64,000 nucleotides of DNA, from positions 1 to 64,000 of the forward strand of contig NZ_LMPG01000017.1 in the NCBI RefSeq assembly GCF_001423765.1, in the 5' to 3' direction. The first letter of the stretch is position 1. Each line of letters opens with the position of its first letter. Source of the stretch: Sphingomonas sp. Leaf343. GTDB taxonomy: Bacteria > Pseudomonadota > Alphaproteobacteria > Sphingomonadales > Sphingomonadaceae. The position numbers and the translations under genes were made by a program. Under the pieces are notes generated by a model. The model saw nothing but the letters and a program-made list of their open reading frames with translations. It did not search any database and was not told where the DNA came from. Below, in pieces: positions 55,342-63,225 of the stretch.

Positions 55342-56542
55342 ACGTCCAGGCCAAGGCCAGCTCTATCCCATGCCAGAACCTGCGGCCGCCACGATCGACG
55401 ACCGGCCCGACGGCCTGTTCTTCAAGGGTATGTTCGCGGCTGCCTATGCTCTGCTCATCATCGCCAGCATCCGCTTCGTCCGCGACGACATTGCGCTACT
55501 GGACAATATCAATATCGCCCGGATCGCGTTGGTTGCGTTGTCCAGCGCGCTATGGATCGGCCGTTCGACCATCGACCGCTCGCTACCACTGTCGGTCGTC
55601 ACAATCGGCATGGTCCTGTCGCCCTATCTTTTGACTGAGGCGATTGTGTCGTATGTCGACATAATATCTCTACTGATCTTCTCCGCGGCAATCGCCAAAT
55701 CTCGCGATCCGGAAAAGTTCTTCATATATACCGCATATGCTTCCTTGGCTTTAGTTGCCCTTATTGCACTCTTAGCTACCGTAGGCGTCCTTCCATCTAC
55801 ATCATTTGAATGGAATGGACGAGTCAAAGAATCTTTTGGCTTTACCAATCCTAATACGTTCTTTTTCTATATATTTTCTTCTGCTTTCGTATTTTTCATA
55901 TACCGGCAGTCTCGCGGCCTAATAATATGTGGCATATTTATCGCTGTCATGTATTTGAGCGTCGGCAGCCGTACTTTTGCGTTGGCATATGTATTCATCG
56001 CTACAGGGTATTACTTTTCTAACCGAATAAATGGCGGGATGACACGCTTTGGTCTGTTATCTGCCATCGTTGGCGTAACGCTGACCGGGATAGTGACGAT
56101 CTACTTTCCACGGGCATTTTCTGACTGGACGCTCTCAGTTATTGGAATTGATTCCGATGAACTTTTCTCGAGCCGCCTTTCACTCATGGAATTCGAACTG
56201 TCCTACTCAACACTCAACAATGCAGAGTTCTGGCTGGGCGGACTTAAAAACGTATCGGATTCAATGTACGCTTATTTTGTCAATGGATTTGGACTTTTAC
56301 TGTCAGTTATATTTCTTCTGGCCATGTTTTCCCGTACGATTAACCTTTCGATGAGATATGGCTCTGCCCCGCTGGTCTTCGTGCTGACTTTTCTGATGAT
56401 CGGGATCGTCGAAGTTCCATTCGACGGATCGGCACTGATGTCGCTGCTCTTCATCTATGCTCTCTTTTACGATCAAGGCGCGTTCTTCCGCTGGAGCAAC
56501 GCCACCCGGTCGAACCTGCCGCCAATGGCGAACGCCCGATGA
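55319..56542 (+). CDS. Candidate Wzy polymerase (polytopic membrane protein)
   Basis: A 407-residue membrane protein with about ten to eleven helices, beginning after a polar start with GMFAAAYALLIIASIRFVRD, and a conserved-looking periplasmic loop in the second half (ELFSSRLSLMEFELSYSTLN). In loci of this kind the remaining unassigned polytopic protein is usually Wzy. The DNA from about 55650 to 56450 is AT-richer than its neighbours, also typical for wzy. It overlaps the gene before it; ATGs at 55319 or 55334 are possible starts. It ends by ATGA overlap with the next glycosyltransferase. Confidence 0.72.
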   Translation: MRSKPMLERPGQGQLYPMPEPAAATIDDRPDGLFFKGMFAAAYALLIIASIRFVRDDIALLDNINIARIALVALSSALWIGRSTIDRSLPLSVVTIGMVLSPYLLTEAIVSYVDIISLLIFSAAIAKSRDPEKFFIYTAYASLALVALIALLATVGVLPSTSFEWNGRVKESFGFTNPNTFFFYIFSSAFVFFIYRQSRGLIICGIFIAVMYLSVGSRTFALAYVFIATGYYFSNRINGGMTRFGLLSAIVGVTLTGIVTIYFPRAFSDWTLSVIGIDSDELFSSRLSLMEFELSYSTLNNAEFWLGGLKNVSDSMYAYFVNGFGLLLSVIFLLAMFSRTINLSMRYGSAPLVFVLTFLMIGIVEVPFDGSALMSLLFIYALFYDQGAFFRWSNATRSNLPPMANAR

Positions 56543-57648
56543 GGGAGCGGCATCTGGTCGTGTCCGCCGTCAATTTCAGCGAGGGCGGGCCGCTGACCAT
56601 TCTGCGTGACAGCCTGGCGGCCGCGGCAGCGACGCTGGGCGAACAATGGCGGATCACGGCGCTGGTCCATGACCATGCTCTCGTCGATCTACCCAATGTC
56701 GAGACGTTGGCCTTCCCCCGGTCCAAGTCGAGCTGGTTCCACCGCATCGCTTTGGAATGGTGGACCTTCGCGCGATTATCCCGCCGCTTGAAACCTGATA
56801 TGTGGCTCTCGCTCCACGATATGACGCCACGCGTCACGGCCCGCAGGCAAGCCGTCTATTGCCACAATCCGTCGCCCTTCTACGCGCCCAGCATGACCGA
56901 GGCATGGTACGATCCGGGCTTTTTCGCATTCAACAAGCTGTACCTGTGGCTCTACCGGGCCTTTATCGGGCGCAATTACGCGGTGATCGTGCAGCAGGAT
57001 TGGCTTCGGCGGGAACTGCGGCGTTATCATCGCAACGTCGTCGTCGCGCATCCGAGCATGCCGGCCGCAGCGACCGTGCGCCCCTCGCCCACAACGCTGC
57101 GGCGACCGGATCGCACTGCTCCACTACGGCTGCTGTACCCGGCGCTACCGCGCGTTTTCAAGAATATCGAAACCGTGTGCGGTGCCATGGCCCGGCTACC
57201 CGAGCCACTGCACGGCCGCGTCGAACTGCGCCTGACGATGGACGGCAGCGAAGGGCGTTGGGCACGAGCTTTGTATCGGCGGTACGGCGCCGATCCCGCA
57301 CTCCGCTTTATTGGACGACAGGATCGTACCGGAATGGCTGCTGAATATGCCGATTGCGACATGGTGTTGTTTCCGTCGCGACTGGAAACTTGGGGCCTGC
57401 CCATCACCGAGGCAAAGATGCTCGGCAAGCCACTGCTGGTCGCCGACCTGCCATATGCGCACGAGACAGTCGGCGAGTATGCCGACGTGTCGTTCGTCGA
57501 CGCTCGCGATCCCGCCGCATGGGCGGCCGCAATCAGCGCGGTCGCGAATGGCGATTGGATACCGCAAGGCGAGCGGGGCACCGACCCCGCCGCTCCTTTC
57601 TACGCTGACTGGCCGTCATTGTGGGCCTATCTGATCAGGGATCTGTAA
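56539..57648 (+). CDS. Glycosyltransferase family 4
   Basis: A 369-residue GT-B enzyme: LVVSAVNFSEGGPLTILRDS at the N-terminus, AVYCHNPSPFYAPSMTEAWY in the acceptor domain, and LVLFPS-type donor domain with MVLFPSRLETWGLPITEAKM (E-x7-E) near residue 275. It adds one sugar to the repeat unit. ATGA overlap upstream and TAATG overlap downstream show a tightly packed operon. Confidence 0.88.
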   Translation: MRERHLVVSAVNFSEGGPLTILRDSLAAAAATLGEQWRITALVHDHALVDLPNVETLAFPRSKSSWFHRIALEWWTFARLSRRLKPDMWLSLHDMTPRVTARRQAVYCHNPSPFYAPSMTEAWYDPGFFAFNKLYLWLYRAFIGRNYAVIVQQDWLRRELRRYHRNVVVAHPSMPAAATVRPSPTTLRRPDRTAPLRLLYPALPRVFKNIETVCGAMARLPEPLHGRVELRLTMDGSEGRWARALYRRYGADPALRFIGRQDRTGMAAEYADCDMVLFPSRLETWGLPITEAKMLGKPLLVADLPYAHETVGEYADVSFVDARDPAAWAAAISAVANGDWIPQGERGTDPAAPFYADWPSLWAYLIRDL

Positions 57649-58463
57649 TGCGGCTGTCGGCATCCTTGGTGCTCTACAACAACGATCCGGCGGAGTTCGG
57701 CGCAGCGATCGCAAGCTATTTGGACGGCAGCGATGGCACGCTGACGGTAATCGACAACTCGCCCGTTTCACTGACCCATCCCCTGTTCTCCAACAATCGT
57801 GTGGAATACGTCTTTGCGGGCGAGAACCTGGGCTTTGGACGTGGACATAATCGGGCGCTGGCGATGATCGGCAACCGGTCGGACGCTCACCTGCTGCTCA
57901 ATCCTGACGTTGCCTTCGGCGCCGACGTATTGCCTGAACTGATCGCATTCCTTCGCGCACATCCCGGCGTTGGCGCCGTCATGCCAAACGTCCGCTACCG
58001 CGATGGATCGCTTCAGCAATTGTGCAAGCTTCTGCCGACTCCGGTCGACCTACTTCTGCGGCGATTCCTGCCGATCCCGGCACTGCGGAGGTGGATTAAC
58101 CAGCGGTATGAACTGCACGGACTGTCGCAGTCGGCACCTTCCGCCATCCCGTCGCTGTCCGGCTGCTTCCTGCTGGTACGGACAGAGGCGCTCGGCGCCA
58201 TTGGCGGTTTTGACGAACGCTACTTCATGTACATGGAGGACGTCGATCTGGTACGGCGGATCGGAGATCGCTGGACCACGATGTATGAACCCCGCGTATC
58301 GGTAACTCATGGCTTTGCGAAAGCATCCTACTCCGATCCCCGATTACGAGCGGCGCACATTCGTTCGGCACTGATATATTTTGCGAAATGGGGCTTCGTC
58401 CTCGATCGCACCCGTCGGGTTCGCAATCGCGCCACGCTCGATCAACTACTCCGGCAGCGATAG
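57648..58463 (+). CDS. Glycosyltransferase family 2 (WbbL-like)
   Basis: A 271-residue GT-A protein: SASLVLYNNDPAEFGAAIAS, then ENLGFGRGHNRALA, LLLNPDVAFG (nucleotide-binding DxD-like) and GGFDERYFMYMEDVDLVRRI, which match rhamnosyltransferases of the WbbL/RfbN group. The sugar is not certain. Its ATG shares bases with the stop of the previous gene (TAATG). It is the last gene before a 98-base gap that precedes wza. Confidence 0.87.
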   Translation: MRLSASLVLYNNDPAEFGAAIASYLDGSDGTLTVIDNSPVSLTHPLFSNNRVEYVFAGENLGFGRGHNRALAMIGNRSDAHLLLNPDVAFGADVLPELIAFLRAHPGVGAVMPNVRYRDGSLQQLCKLLPTPVDLLLRRFLPIPALRRWINQRYELHGLSQSAPSAIPSLSGCFLLVRTEALGAIGGFDERYFMYMEDVDLVRRIGDRWTTMYEPRVSVTHGFAKASYSDPRLRAAHIRSALIYFAKWGFVLDRTRRVRNRATLDQLLRQR

Positions 58464-58561
58464 CGGCCTCAACCTTGCCTTTCCCCGGGCTGCGGGGTAA
58501 TCCGCATATACGGACCGCATCCCTTGTGAACGGATATGGTAGTCACTGCTAGATCTGTAAG

Positions 58562-59281
58562 ATGGTATTAGGTATGCGGATTGTCATCACGTTTCTGGTG
58601 GCTTGCTTCATGGTGGGCGGGTGCGCGACGACGCGCGTACAACCCGACGGAAGCGTGACCCAACTCGCAGCAACCGCACTCCCCGCTCCGACCCGCACCT
58701 ATGCTGGTATCGACCGCCCATATTATATCGGGCCGCTCGACCAGCTTTCCATCAGTGTCGTCGGGATCCAGGAGTTGAACCAGAACGACATTCAGGTCGA
58801 TACGAGCGGGCGGATTACTTTTCCGCTGATCGGCGCGGTCGAAGCGTCGGGCAAGACCCCACTCGAAGTTGCTGGCATGATCGAGCGCGGCTTGCGCTCA
58901 CGCTATGTCCGCGACCCCCACGTTACCGTCAACGTCAAGAATACGGTAAGCCAGGTCGTGACCGTCGATGGCCAGGTACGCGAACCCGGCATGTATCCGG
59001 TGGTTGGTCGAATGACGCTGTTGCGCGCGATCGCGGTCGCCAAGGGAACGACTGAATTCGCCAAACTGGACGATGTCGTCGTGCTTCGCACGGTCGATGG
59101 AAGGAACTACGCCGCGCTGTATAACCTCGATGCGCTACGCAAAGGCAACTATGCCGATCCTGACATCTATACCGGCGATGTTGTCGTCGTGGGTGACTCC
59201 AAGTCACGTCGCCTGTTCAGGGACCTCCTGTCGATCGTACCCTTGCTGACGACACCGATCATCGTTGCTCTACAAAATTAA
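58562..59281 (+). CDS. wza: Wza-type outer-membrane polysaccharide export lipoprotein
   Basis: A 239-residue lipoprotein with lipobox VGGC (MVGGCATTR), then the Poly_export domain starting YYIGPLDQLSISVVGIQELN, followed by one SLBB-like repeat (VVTVDGQVREPGMYPVVGRM). It ends with a hydrophobic, helix-like C-terminus (LLSIVPLLTTPIIVALQN). It forms the outer-membrane exit for the second polymer. The start is either ATG 58562 or 58574; neither has a strong ribosome site. The 194 bases after it hold no gene. Confidence 0.88.
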   Translation: MVLGMRIVITFLVACFMVGGCATTRVQPDGSVTQLAATALPAPTRTYAGIDRPYYIGPLDQLSISVVGIQELNQNDIQVDTSGRITFPLIGAVEASGKTPLEVAGMIERGLRSRYVRDPHVTVNVKNTVSQVVTVDGQVREPGMYPVVGRMTLLRAIAVAKGTTEFAKLDDVVVLRTVDGRNYAALYNLDALRKGNYADPDIYTGDVVVVGDSKSRRLFRDLLSIVPLLTTPIIVALQN

Positions 59282-59475
59282 TGATGGCTATGCGGTAAAG
59301 AGCTTAAACTTAGGCATAACGTGGTGTCCGATCTCGGGCTTGGGATAGGTTGGCATGGTTGCGATTGCCGCATGGCACTGCCTTCAGAGCACCTGAATTG
59401 CATGTCAGTCCTTCATCTGCCGGATGCACAAAGGAACATCATGGGCACGCCTGATCCGGCTACCTTGATCTAGCC

Positions 59476-60756
59476 ATGAACGACGCCACCAAGCCGCTTC
59501 CGGCCCTGTTTCGGCGCCTGCGCTACCAGATCCTGCTGGGCTGGCTTATCGCCGTAGCGATGCCGATCGCACTCAGCTGGATATTGCTCGACATTCCTGT
59601 CTACATGTCGACCCAGTATATCACTGCGATCGGAGCCAGTATGTCGTTGGCCGCGGGGGTATTCGCGTTCCGGCGGCTCCACATCTTTCCTGGCATCGCT
59701 GCCGGCGGCTATGTCGTGATGGCGATATCGGCGACGTTCGGCCTCCTCGCGATCGCTCTTATCCTGCTCAGGCTGGACTATAGCCGCGTTCTCCTAACCG
59801 TCATCTATATCGCCTCGGTAATCGTTTTCACCCTCATGCATCTCCTGATCGGATCGCGTCAGCGTTACCGAATGGGGGTCGTGCCGGGTGGGCGGACAGA
59901 AGATCTACCTCTTTTGAAGAAGGTCGTATGGTGCAGGCTTGAGCGGATAGACATGACCGTCCCGGCCCTCGACGGCGTCGTCGCCGATCTGCACTTCGAC
60001 CATAGCGACGCCTGGGACAAGCGCATCACCGACCTCGTCCTCGACGGCATTCCGGTTTACGACGTCAGGCAGGCGATCGAACAGCTTACCGGGCGAGTGG
60101 AAGTCGAGCGTTTGTCGGAGAACACGCTCGGGGCGCTCAATCCCAACGATATCTTCTTGCAGATCAAAGCCGGTGTCGATGTAGTCGTGGCCGCTGTCGC
60201 CCTGCTGCTGCTCGCGCCGCTTATGATCGTGATCGGATTGGCGGTCCGGTGGGAAACGCCAGGTCCGGCGCTGTTCCGGCAGTATCGAACAGGCTTTCGT
60301 GCCCGGCCTTTCATCGTCCACAAGTTTCGGACGATGCGCATCGCCGATCCTGCGACGCTTGACGCCAGTGACGATCGGACACGCGCCATGACCCAGGTCA
60401 ACGATACGCGGATTACCCGGCTAGGTGCTTTCTTGCGGCGCACGCGGCTGGACGAGCTCCCGCAACTCATCAATGTCGTCCGCGGCGAGATGAGCCTGAT
60501 CGGTCCACGCCCCGAAGCGGCTGAACTCACCTCATGGTACGAACAGGAAATCCCGTTCTATCACTATCGTCACATCATCAAACCCGGCATCACCGGCTGG
60601 GCACAGATCAATCAAGGTCACGTAACGGCAGTCGCCCAGATACGTGAGAAATTGCACCTCGACTTCTACTACGTGAAGAACTTTTCCTTCTGGCTTGACG
60701 TGCTGATCGTCATTCGGACGTTACAAACCATGATTTCTGGATCCGGCGCGCGCTGA
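59476..60756 (+). CDS. Polyprenyl glycosylphosphotransferase (GumD/WcaJ-like)
   Basis: A 426-residue initiating transferase. The N-terminal half has four to five helices (about residues 15-125) and a cytoplasmic CoA-binding-like domain; the C-terminal third is the catalytic PGT: GPALFRQYRTGFRARPFIVH, VHKFRTMRIA, RTRLDELPQLINVVRGEMSL, GPRPEA and IIKPGITGWAQINQ. It adds sugar-1-phosphate to undecaprenyl phosphate to start repeat-unit assembly of the second polysaccharide. The long form with membrane region differs from the short one at 29938, supporting two independent systems. Confidence 0.92.
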   Translation: MNDATKPLPALFRRLRYQILLGWLIAVAMPIALSWILLDIPVYMSTQYITAIGASMSLAAGVFAFRRLHIFPGIAAGGYVVMAISATFGLLAIALILLRLDYSRVLLTVIYIASVIVFTLMHLLIGSRQRYRMGVVPGGRTEDLPLLKKVVWCRLERIDMTVPALDGVVADLHFDHSDAWDKRITDLVLDGIPVYDVRQAIEQLTGRVEVERLSENTLGALNPNDIFLQIKAGVDVVVAAVALLLLAPLMIVIGLAVRWETPGPALFRQYRTGFRARPFIVHKFRTMRIADPATLDASDDRTRAMTQVNDTRITRLGAFLRRTRLDELPQLINVVRGEMSLIGPRPEAAELTSWYEQEIPFYHYRHIIKPGITGWAQINQGHVTAVAQIREKLHLDFYYVKNFSFWLDVLIVIRTLQTMISGSGAR

Positions 60757-60789
60757 AAGACTCCATTCCTGCTCGCCCCGAGCCGGACC

Positions 60790-61047
60790 TCACTCCCCCA
60801 CCGGGCTTTCCCCGTGTTTCCGCAGCACGTCGTTGAACGCCTCCGCCATCAGCGACTGCAGGCTCCGTCCCTGACGCCGGGCCAGCGTGTGCATGGCGAA
60901 GGACATGTCGGGTGTGAAGAAACCGGCGATCTGTTTGCGACCCTCGCGGCTGCTCGTGCGGGGTTCGGGTTCCGACGCTGGTGCCGGCGTCGCGACGGGA
61001 TCGGGCGTGCGGGCGCGGAGATTGGCGAAGCTGGGCTTGCGGCTCAT
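60790..61047 (-). CDS. Ribbon-helix-helix partition partner (ParG/ParB-like small protein)
   Basis: An 85-residue protein that overlaps the parA stop by ATGA. A disordered, Pro/Ala-rich N-terminal half is followed by RKQIAGFFTPDMSFAMHTLA and GRSLQSLMAEAFNDVLRKHG, the ribbon-helix-helix fold seen in small DNA-binding partners of plasmid ParA proteins. It probably binds the operator/centromere upstream of parA and works with ParA in segregation. It is the final gene of the partition operon. Confidence 0.82.
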   Translation of the reverse strand: MSRKPSFANLRARTPDPVATPAPASEPEPRTSSREGRKQIAGFFTPDMSFAMHTLARRQGRSLQSLMAEAFNDVLRKHGESPVGE

Positions 61048-61709
61048 GGGCGGGCCTTTCTGAAACGAGGTGTCGGCATGTCGAGTTGTCGACACGTCCA
61101 CCGGTAGAATTCGCGGATCTCCTCGGCCGCCTTGCCGGCGGGTTCCGCCTCCATCACCGACCGGCCCTCGGCCGAGGCGTGGCGATAGGCGGCGCGGTCG
61201 GGCAGGATCACCGGACAGGGTGGCGTGCCGAACCCCTGCACCAGTTCGCCGGCCTCCTGATAGATACGCGGTGCATTCGGTGGCCCGGCGGTGAAGACGA
61301 CGAAGGCGGGCTTGCGCAGGAGCTGGACGAGCTTGGCGCTGGTCTGGATCGCGGACAGGTCGAACGCGCTCGGGCGGCAGGGGATCAGCACCAGGTCGGC
61401 GATCTCGACCGCGGCGCGCGCGGCGCTGTCGGCATGGGGCGGCGTGTCGATGACGATGACCTGCGCCCCCTGCCCCTTCGCGGCCTCGATCTTGGCGGCG
61501 AGGCGGGGCGGCGGGCTGTCGATCACTTCGGGCGGGGTATCCTGTCGCCAGACGGCCCATTGGCTGGCGGTCGCCTGCGGATCGGTATCGACGATCAGCG
61601 ACACCGCGCCGGCGTCTTGCGCGGCCGCGGCGAGGTGAATGGCCAGCGTGGTCTTTCCCGCGCCCCCCTTCTGGCTGATGATCGCGATGGTCTTTCCGGG
61701 CGTCTTCAT
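61044..61709 (-). CDS. parA: ParA-type partition ATPase
   Basis: A 221-residue small ParA (type Ib-like, without N-terminal DNA-binding domain). The deviant Walker A is ISQKGGAGKTTLAIHLA near residue 11, Walker A' LIVDTDPQATASQWAVWR, and Walker B VIVIDTPPHAD. The start MKTPGKTIAII (ATG 61709) is favoured over 61733. Repeats that could serve as its operator lie just upstream (61725-61774). It moves replicon copies apart together with the small protein at 60790-61047. Confidence 0.93.
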   Translation of the reverse strand: MKTPGKTIAIISQKGGAGKTTLAIHLAAAAQDAGAVSLIVDTDPQATASQWAVWRQDTPPEVIDSPPPRLAAKIEAAKGQGAQVIVIDTPPHADSAARAAVEIADLVLIPCRPSAFDLSAIQTSAKLVQLLRKPAFVVFTAGPPNAPRIYQEAGELVQGFGTPPCPVILPDRAAYRHASAEGRSVMEAEPAGKAAEEIREFYRWTCRQLDMPTPRFRKARP

Positions 61710-61724
61710 GTCGCCATCTCTACA

Positions 61725-61774
61725 TGTCGACACGACGACACTTCAACCTGTTTCGACAAGTCGACGATCCGACA
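61725..61774. promoter_or_regulatory. Repeats upstream of parA: possible operator or centromere
   Basis: CGACA occurs at 61728-61732, 61736-61740, 61754-61758 and 61770-61774 (TGTCG on the parA strand), and TGTCGACA at 61725-61732 is palindromic. Short spaced repeats of this kind just before parA are typical sites for ribbon-helix-helix partners. No binding data are available. Confidence 0.5.
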
Positions 61775-61927
61775 CCCGTCCACGCTGCCTCGGGCGCTTC
61801 AGTCATGATCGTCCGATCCGGAAACCGCTTGCTTCCCTCAGGGAGCATTGCGGCGGCGTAGCCGACGCTCCTGTCTTTTGTTCGGATTTATTGGCTTGTT
61901 GTCGGGCGATCGCCTTGCCTCTGATCG

Positions 61928-62800
61928 TCATGAATCTCGTCGTTGGCCGTTTAGGCCAACTCCGCTTTTCTTGAGAACAAGTGAATCCATTAGCGGTTGC
62001 GGATGATTTTGAGACTCGCAAGCGATGCGATCGAGCTTCGCGCCCAGCGAGGCGAGAACCCGGCCCAGCACCCCCCCGACCGTCGTCTGTGCGAGTTCGC
62101 GGCATGATAGCGTCGCGTGCATCGCCGCCACGTCCTCCTCGCGCGCCTGCGCATGCTGGAGCGCATCGACCGGGATCGGCGCGGGGCGTAGCCAGCGCGG
62201 CAACAGGCCGAGGATCCGCCCCGGCAGCAACGGGCGATAGACGTTGGACGTCTGGGCATAGCGCGGGGCGCGGCCCTCCGTTGGGCCGACCGCCCCCTCC
62301 CCCACGCACTCGACCCGCTTGAACCGGCGTTGCCGCGCGAGGAAACCCGCCGCCTCCAGCGCCGACAGCGCCCGCGCGACGGTGGCGCGACCCAGCGCGG
62401 TCGCTTGCGCCAGATGGTCGTAGCTGGGAAAGACGCGGCCCGCGTTTAGCCGCGCCAGCGTGCAGATCTCCTCATAGACACGCACCGCCCCCGCGGTCAG
62501 CGCCGCAAGCGCGCGCTCGGTCGCGGACAGATCGCGCGCCTCCACGCGTGCGGCGCGCTTCAGACGGCGTCCGGCGTCCAGCGCGGCGCGCGCCATGCGC
62601 AGCAGCCGGTCGGTCTCGCCTCTGGCGGGCACCGCGAAAAACAGGTCCTCGAACGTCCCCGCCTCGATGCTGCCGCGCAGCACCGGCGCACCGGTGCGAT
62701 GCGGCGCGCCCGAACGCGCGGGCGGCTTCGCGGTCGTTCCGGTCGGCCGGACGCGGCCGAGCGCCAGCGCCGTCGCCTCCCCCAGAGTAAACGCCGTCAT
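61928..62800 (-). CDS. Helix-turn-helix plasmid protein, probable replication accessory
   Basis: A 290-residue protein. A DNA-binding winged helix-turn-helix is clear around residues 105-160: LTAGAVRVYEEICTLARLNA, VFPSYDHLAQATALGRATVA and RALSALEAAGFLARQRRF (a GntR-like or MarR-like wing). Flanking regions are basic and otherwise featureless. Such proteins commonly accompany sphingomonad plasmid replication regions. Since it lies between the parA operator and the iteron/rep region, a part in replication or copy-number control is inferred. The 3' end includes a 6-base inverted repeat (61943-61959). Confidence 0.7.
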   Translation of the reverse strand: MTAFTLGEATALALGRVRPTGTTAKPPARSGAPHRTGAPVLRGSIEAGTFEDLFFAVPARGETDRLLRMARAALDAGRRLKRAARVEARDLSATERALAALTAGAVRVYEEICTLARLNAGRVFPSYDHLAQATALGRATVARALSALEAAGFLARQRRFKRVECVGEGAVGPTEGRAPRYAQTSNVYRPLLPGRILGLLPRWLRPAPIPVDALQHAQAREEDVAAMHATLSCRELAQTTVGGVLGRVLASLGAKLDRIACESQNHPQPLMDSLVLKKSGVGLNGQRRDS

Positions 62801-62863
62801 CTTCCATCCCCCTTGAGGGCTGGGACCGGGACAAAAAGAGGGCGTGGCGCGAAACGCGCATCC

Positions 62864-62892
62864 TTGAACTGACGTTCGTTCGGGGGTAGATG
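62864..62892 (+). promoter_or_regulatory. Possible promoter of a short antisense RNA
   Basis: TTGAAC (62864-62869) and TAGATG (62887-62892) are separated by 17 bases and read rightward, opposite to the neighbouring genes. Each matches four of six bases of the vegetative consensus. A terminator follows about 60 bases later. Confidence 0.35.
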
Positions 62893-62898
62893 GAGGGA

Positions 62899-62982
62899 GT
62901 TAGATGACTCCGGTTCGACGTTTGGCGACGTCGCTCCAACGATACCCTTGGGATGCCCGGCCTTCGTGCCGGGCTTTCCTTT
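62899..62982 (+). ncRNA. Candidate plasmid copy-number (antisense) RNA
   Basis: A transcript from the promoter above would begin near 62899, carry a small hairpin near its 5' end (GGAGT 62896-62900 with ACTCC 62907-62911, partly before the start) and end at the strong terminator at 62955-62974, giving about 85 nt. It would be antisense to the leader of the helix-turn-helix gene that starts at 62800. This position matches how counter-transcribed RNAs limit plasmid replication, but nothing beyond sequence shape supports it. Confidence 0.3.
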
Positions 62983-62984
62983 AT
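62955..62984 (+). terminator. Rho-independent terminator (rightward)
   Basis: GCCCGGC (62955-62961) pairs perfectly with GCCGGGC (62968-62974) around a six-base loop, followed by TTTCCTTT. It reads on the plus strand although both flanking genes read leftward, so it implies a short rightward transcript here. Confidence 0.75.
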
Positions 62985-63076
62985 GTGGTCACAGCCGCTC
63001 CGATAGCTTTGTTCGCCGGCCCCGCTGCCGACCCCCCGCTTGTTGCAGCAAAAATCCAACAGCGAAAGCGTTCCCG

Positions 63077-63225
63077 GTTCGTGCTTTCGAGTAGGAAATC
63101 AGAAAACTTGTCCATTTCGGTCGCAATTGAGCGTCCGAGTTCGTGCTTTCGGGTAACAATTCACGCTCGACTTCGTGCTTTCGAGTAGGAAATACCGTGA
63201 AAGTTCGTGCTTTCGGGTAGAAATT
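63077..63225. repeat. Four iterons: probable replication origin
   Basis: A 22-23-base repeat, consensus TTCGTGCTTTCGRGTA with a following AT-rich end, occurs at 63077-63099, 63139-63161, 63171-63193 and 63203-63225. The last three are spaced 32 bases apart (about three helical turns); the first lies 62 bases before the second. The last copy reaches the rep stop codon. They are the likely binding sites for the replication initiator encoded immediately to the right. Confidence 0.85.

Noticed and set aside
61842..61871. Stem-loop GGAGC...GCTCC between parA and the helix-turn-helix gene
   Set aside because: It has an inner CGGC/GCCG stem and a T-rich right flank, but no rightward gene or promoter is apparent upstream of it, so calling it a terminator would be guesswork.
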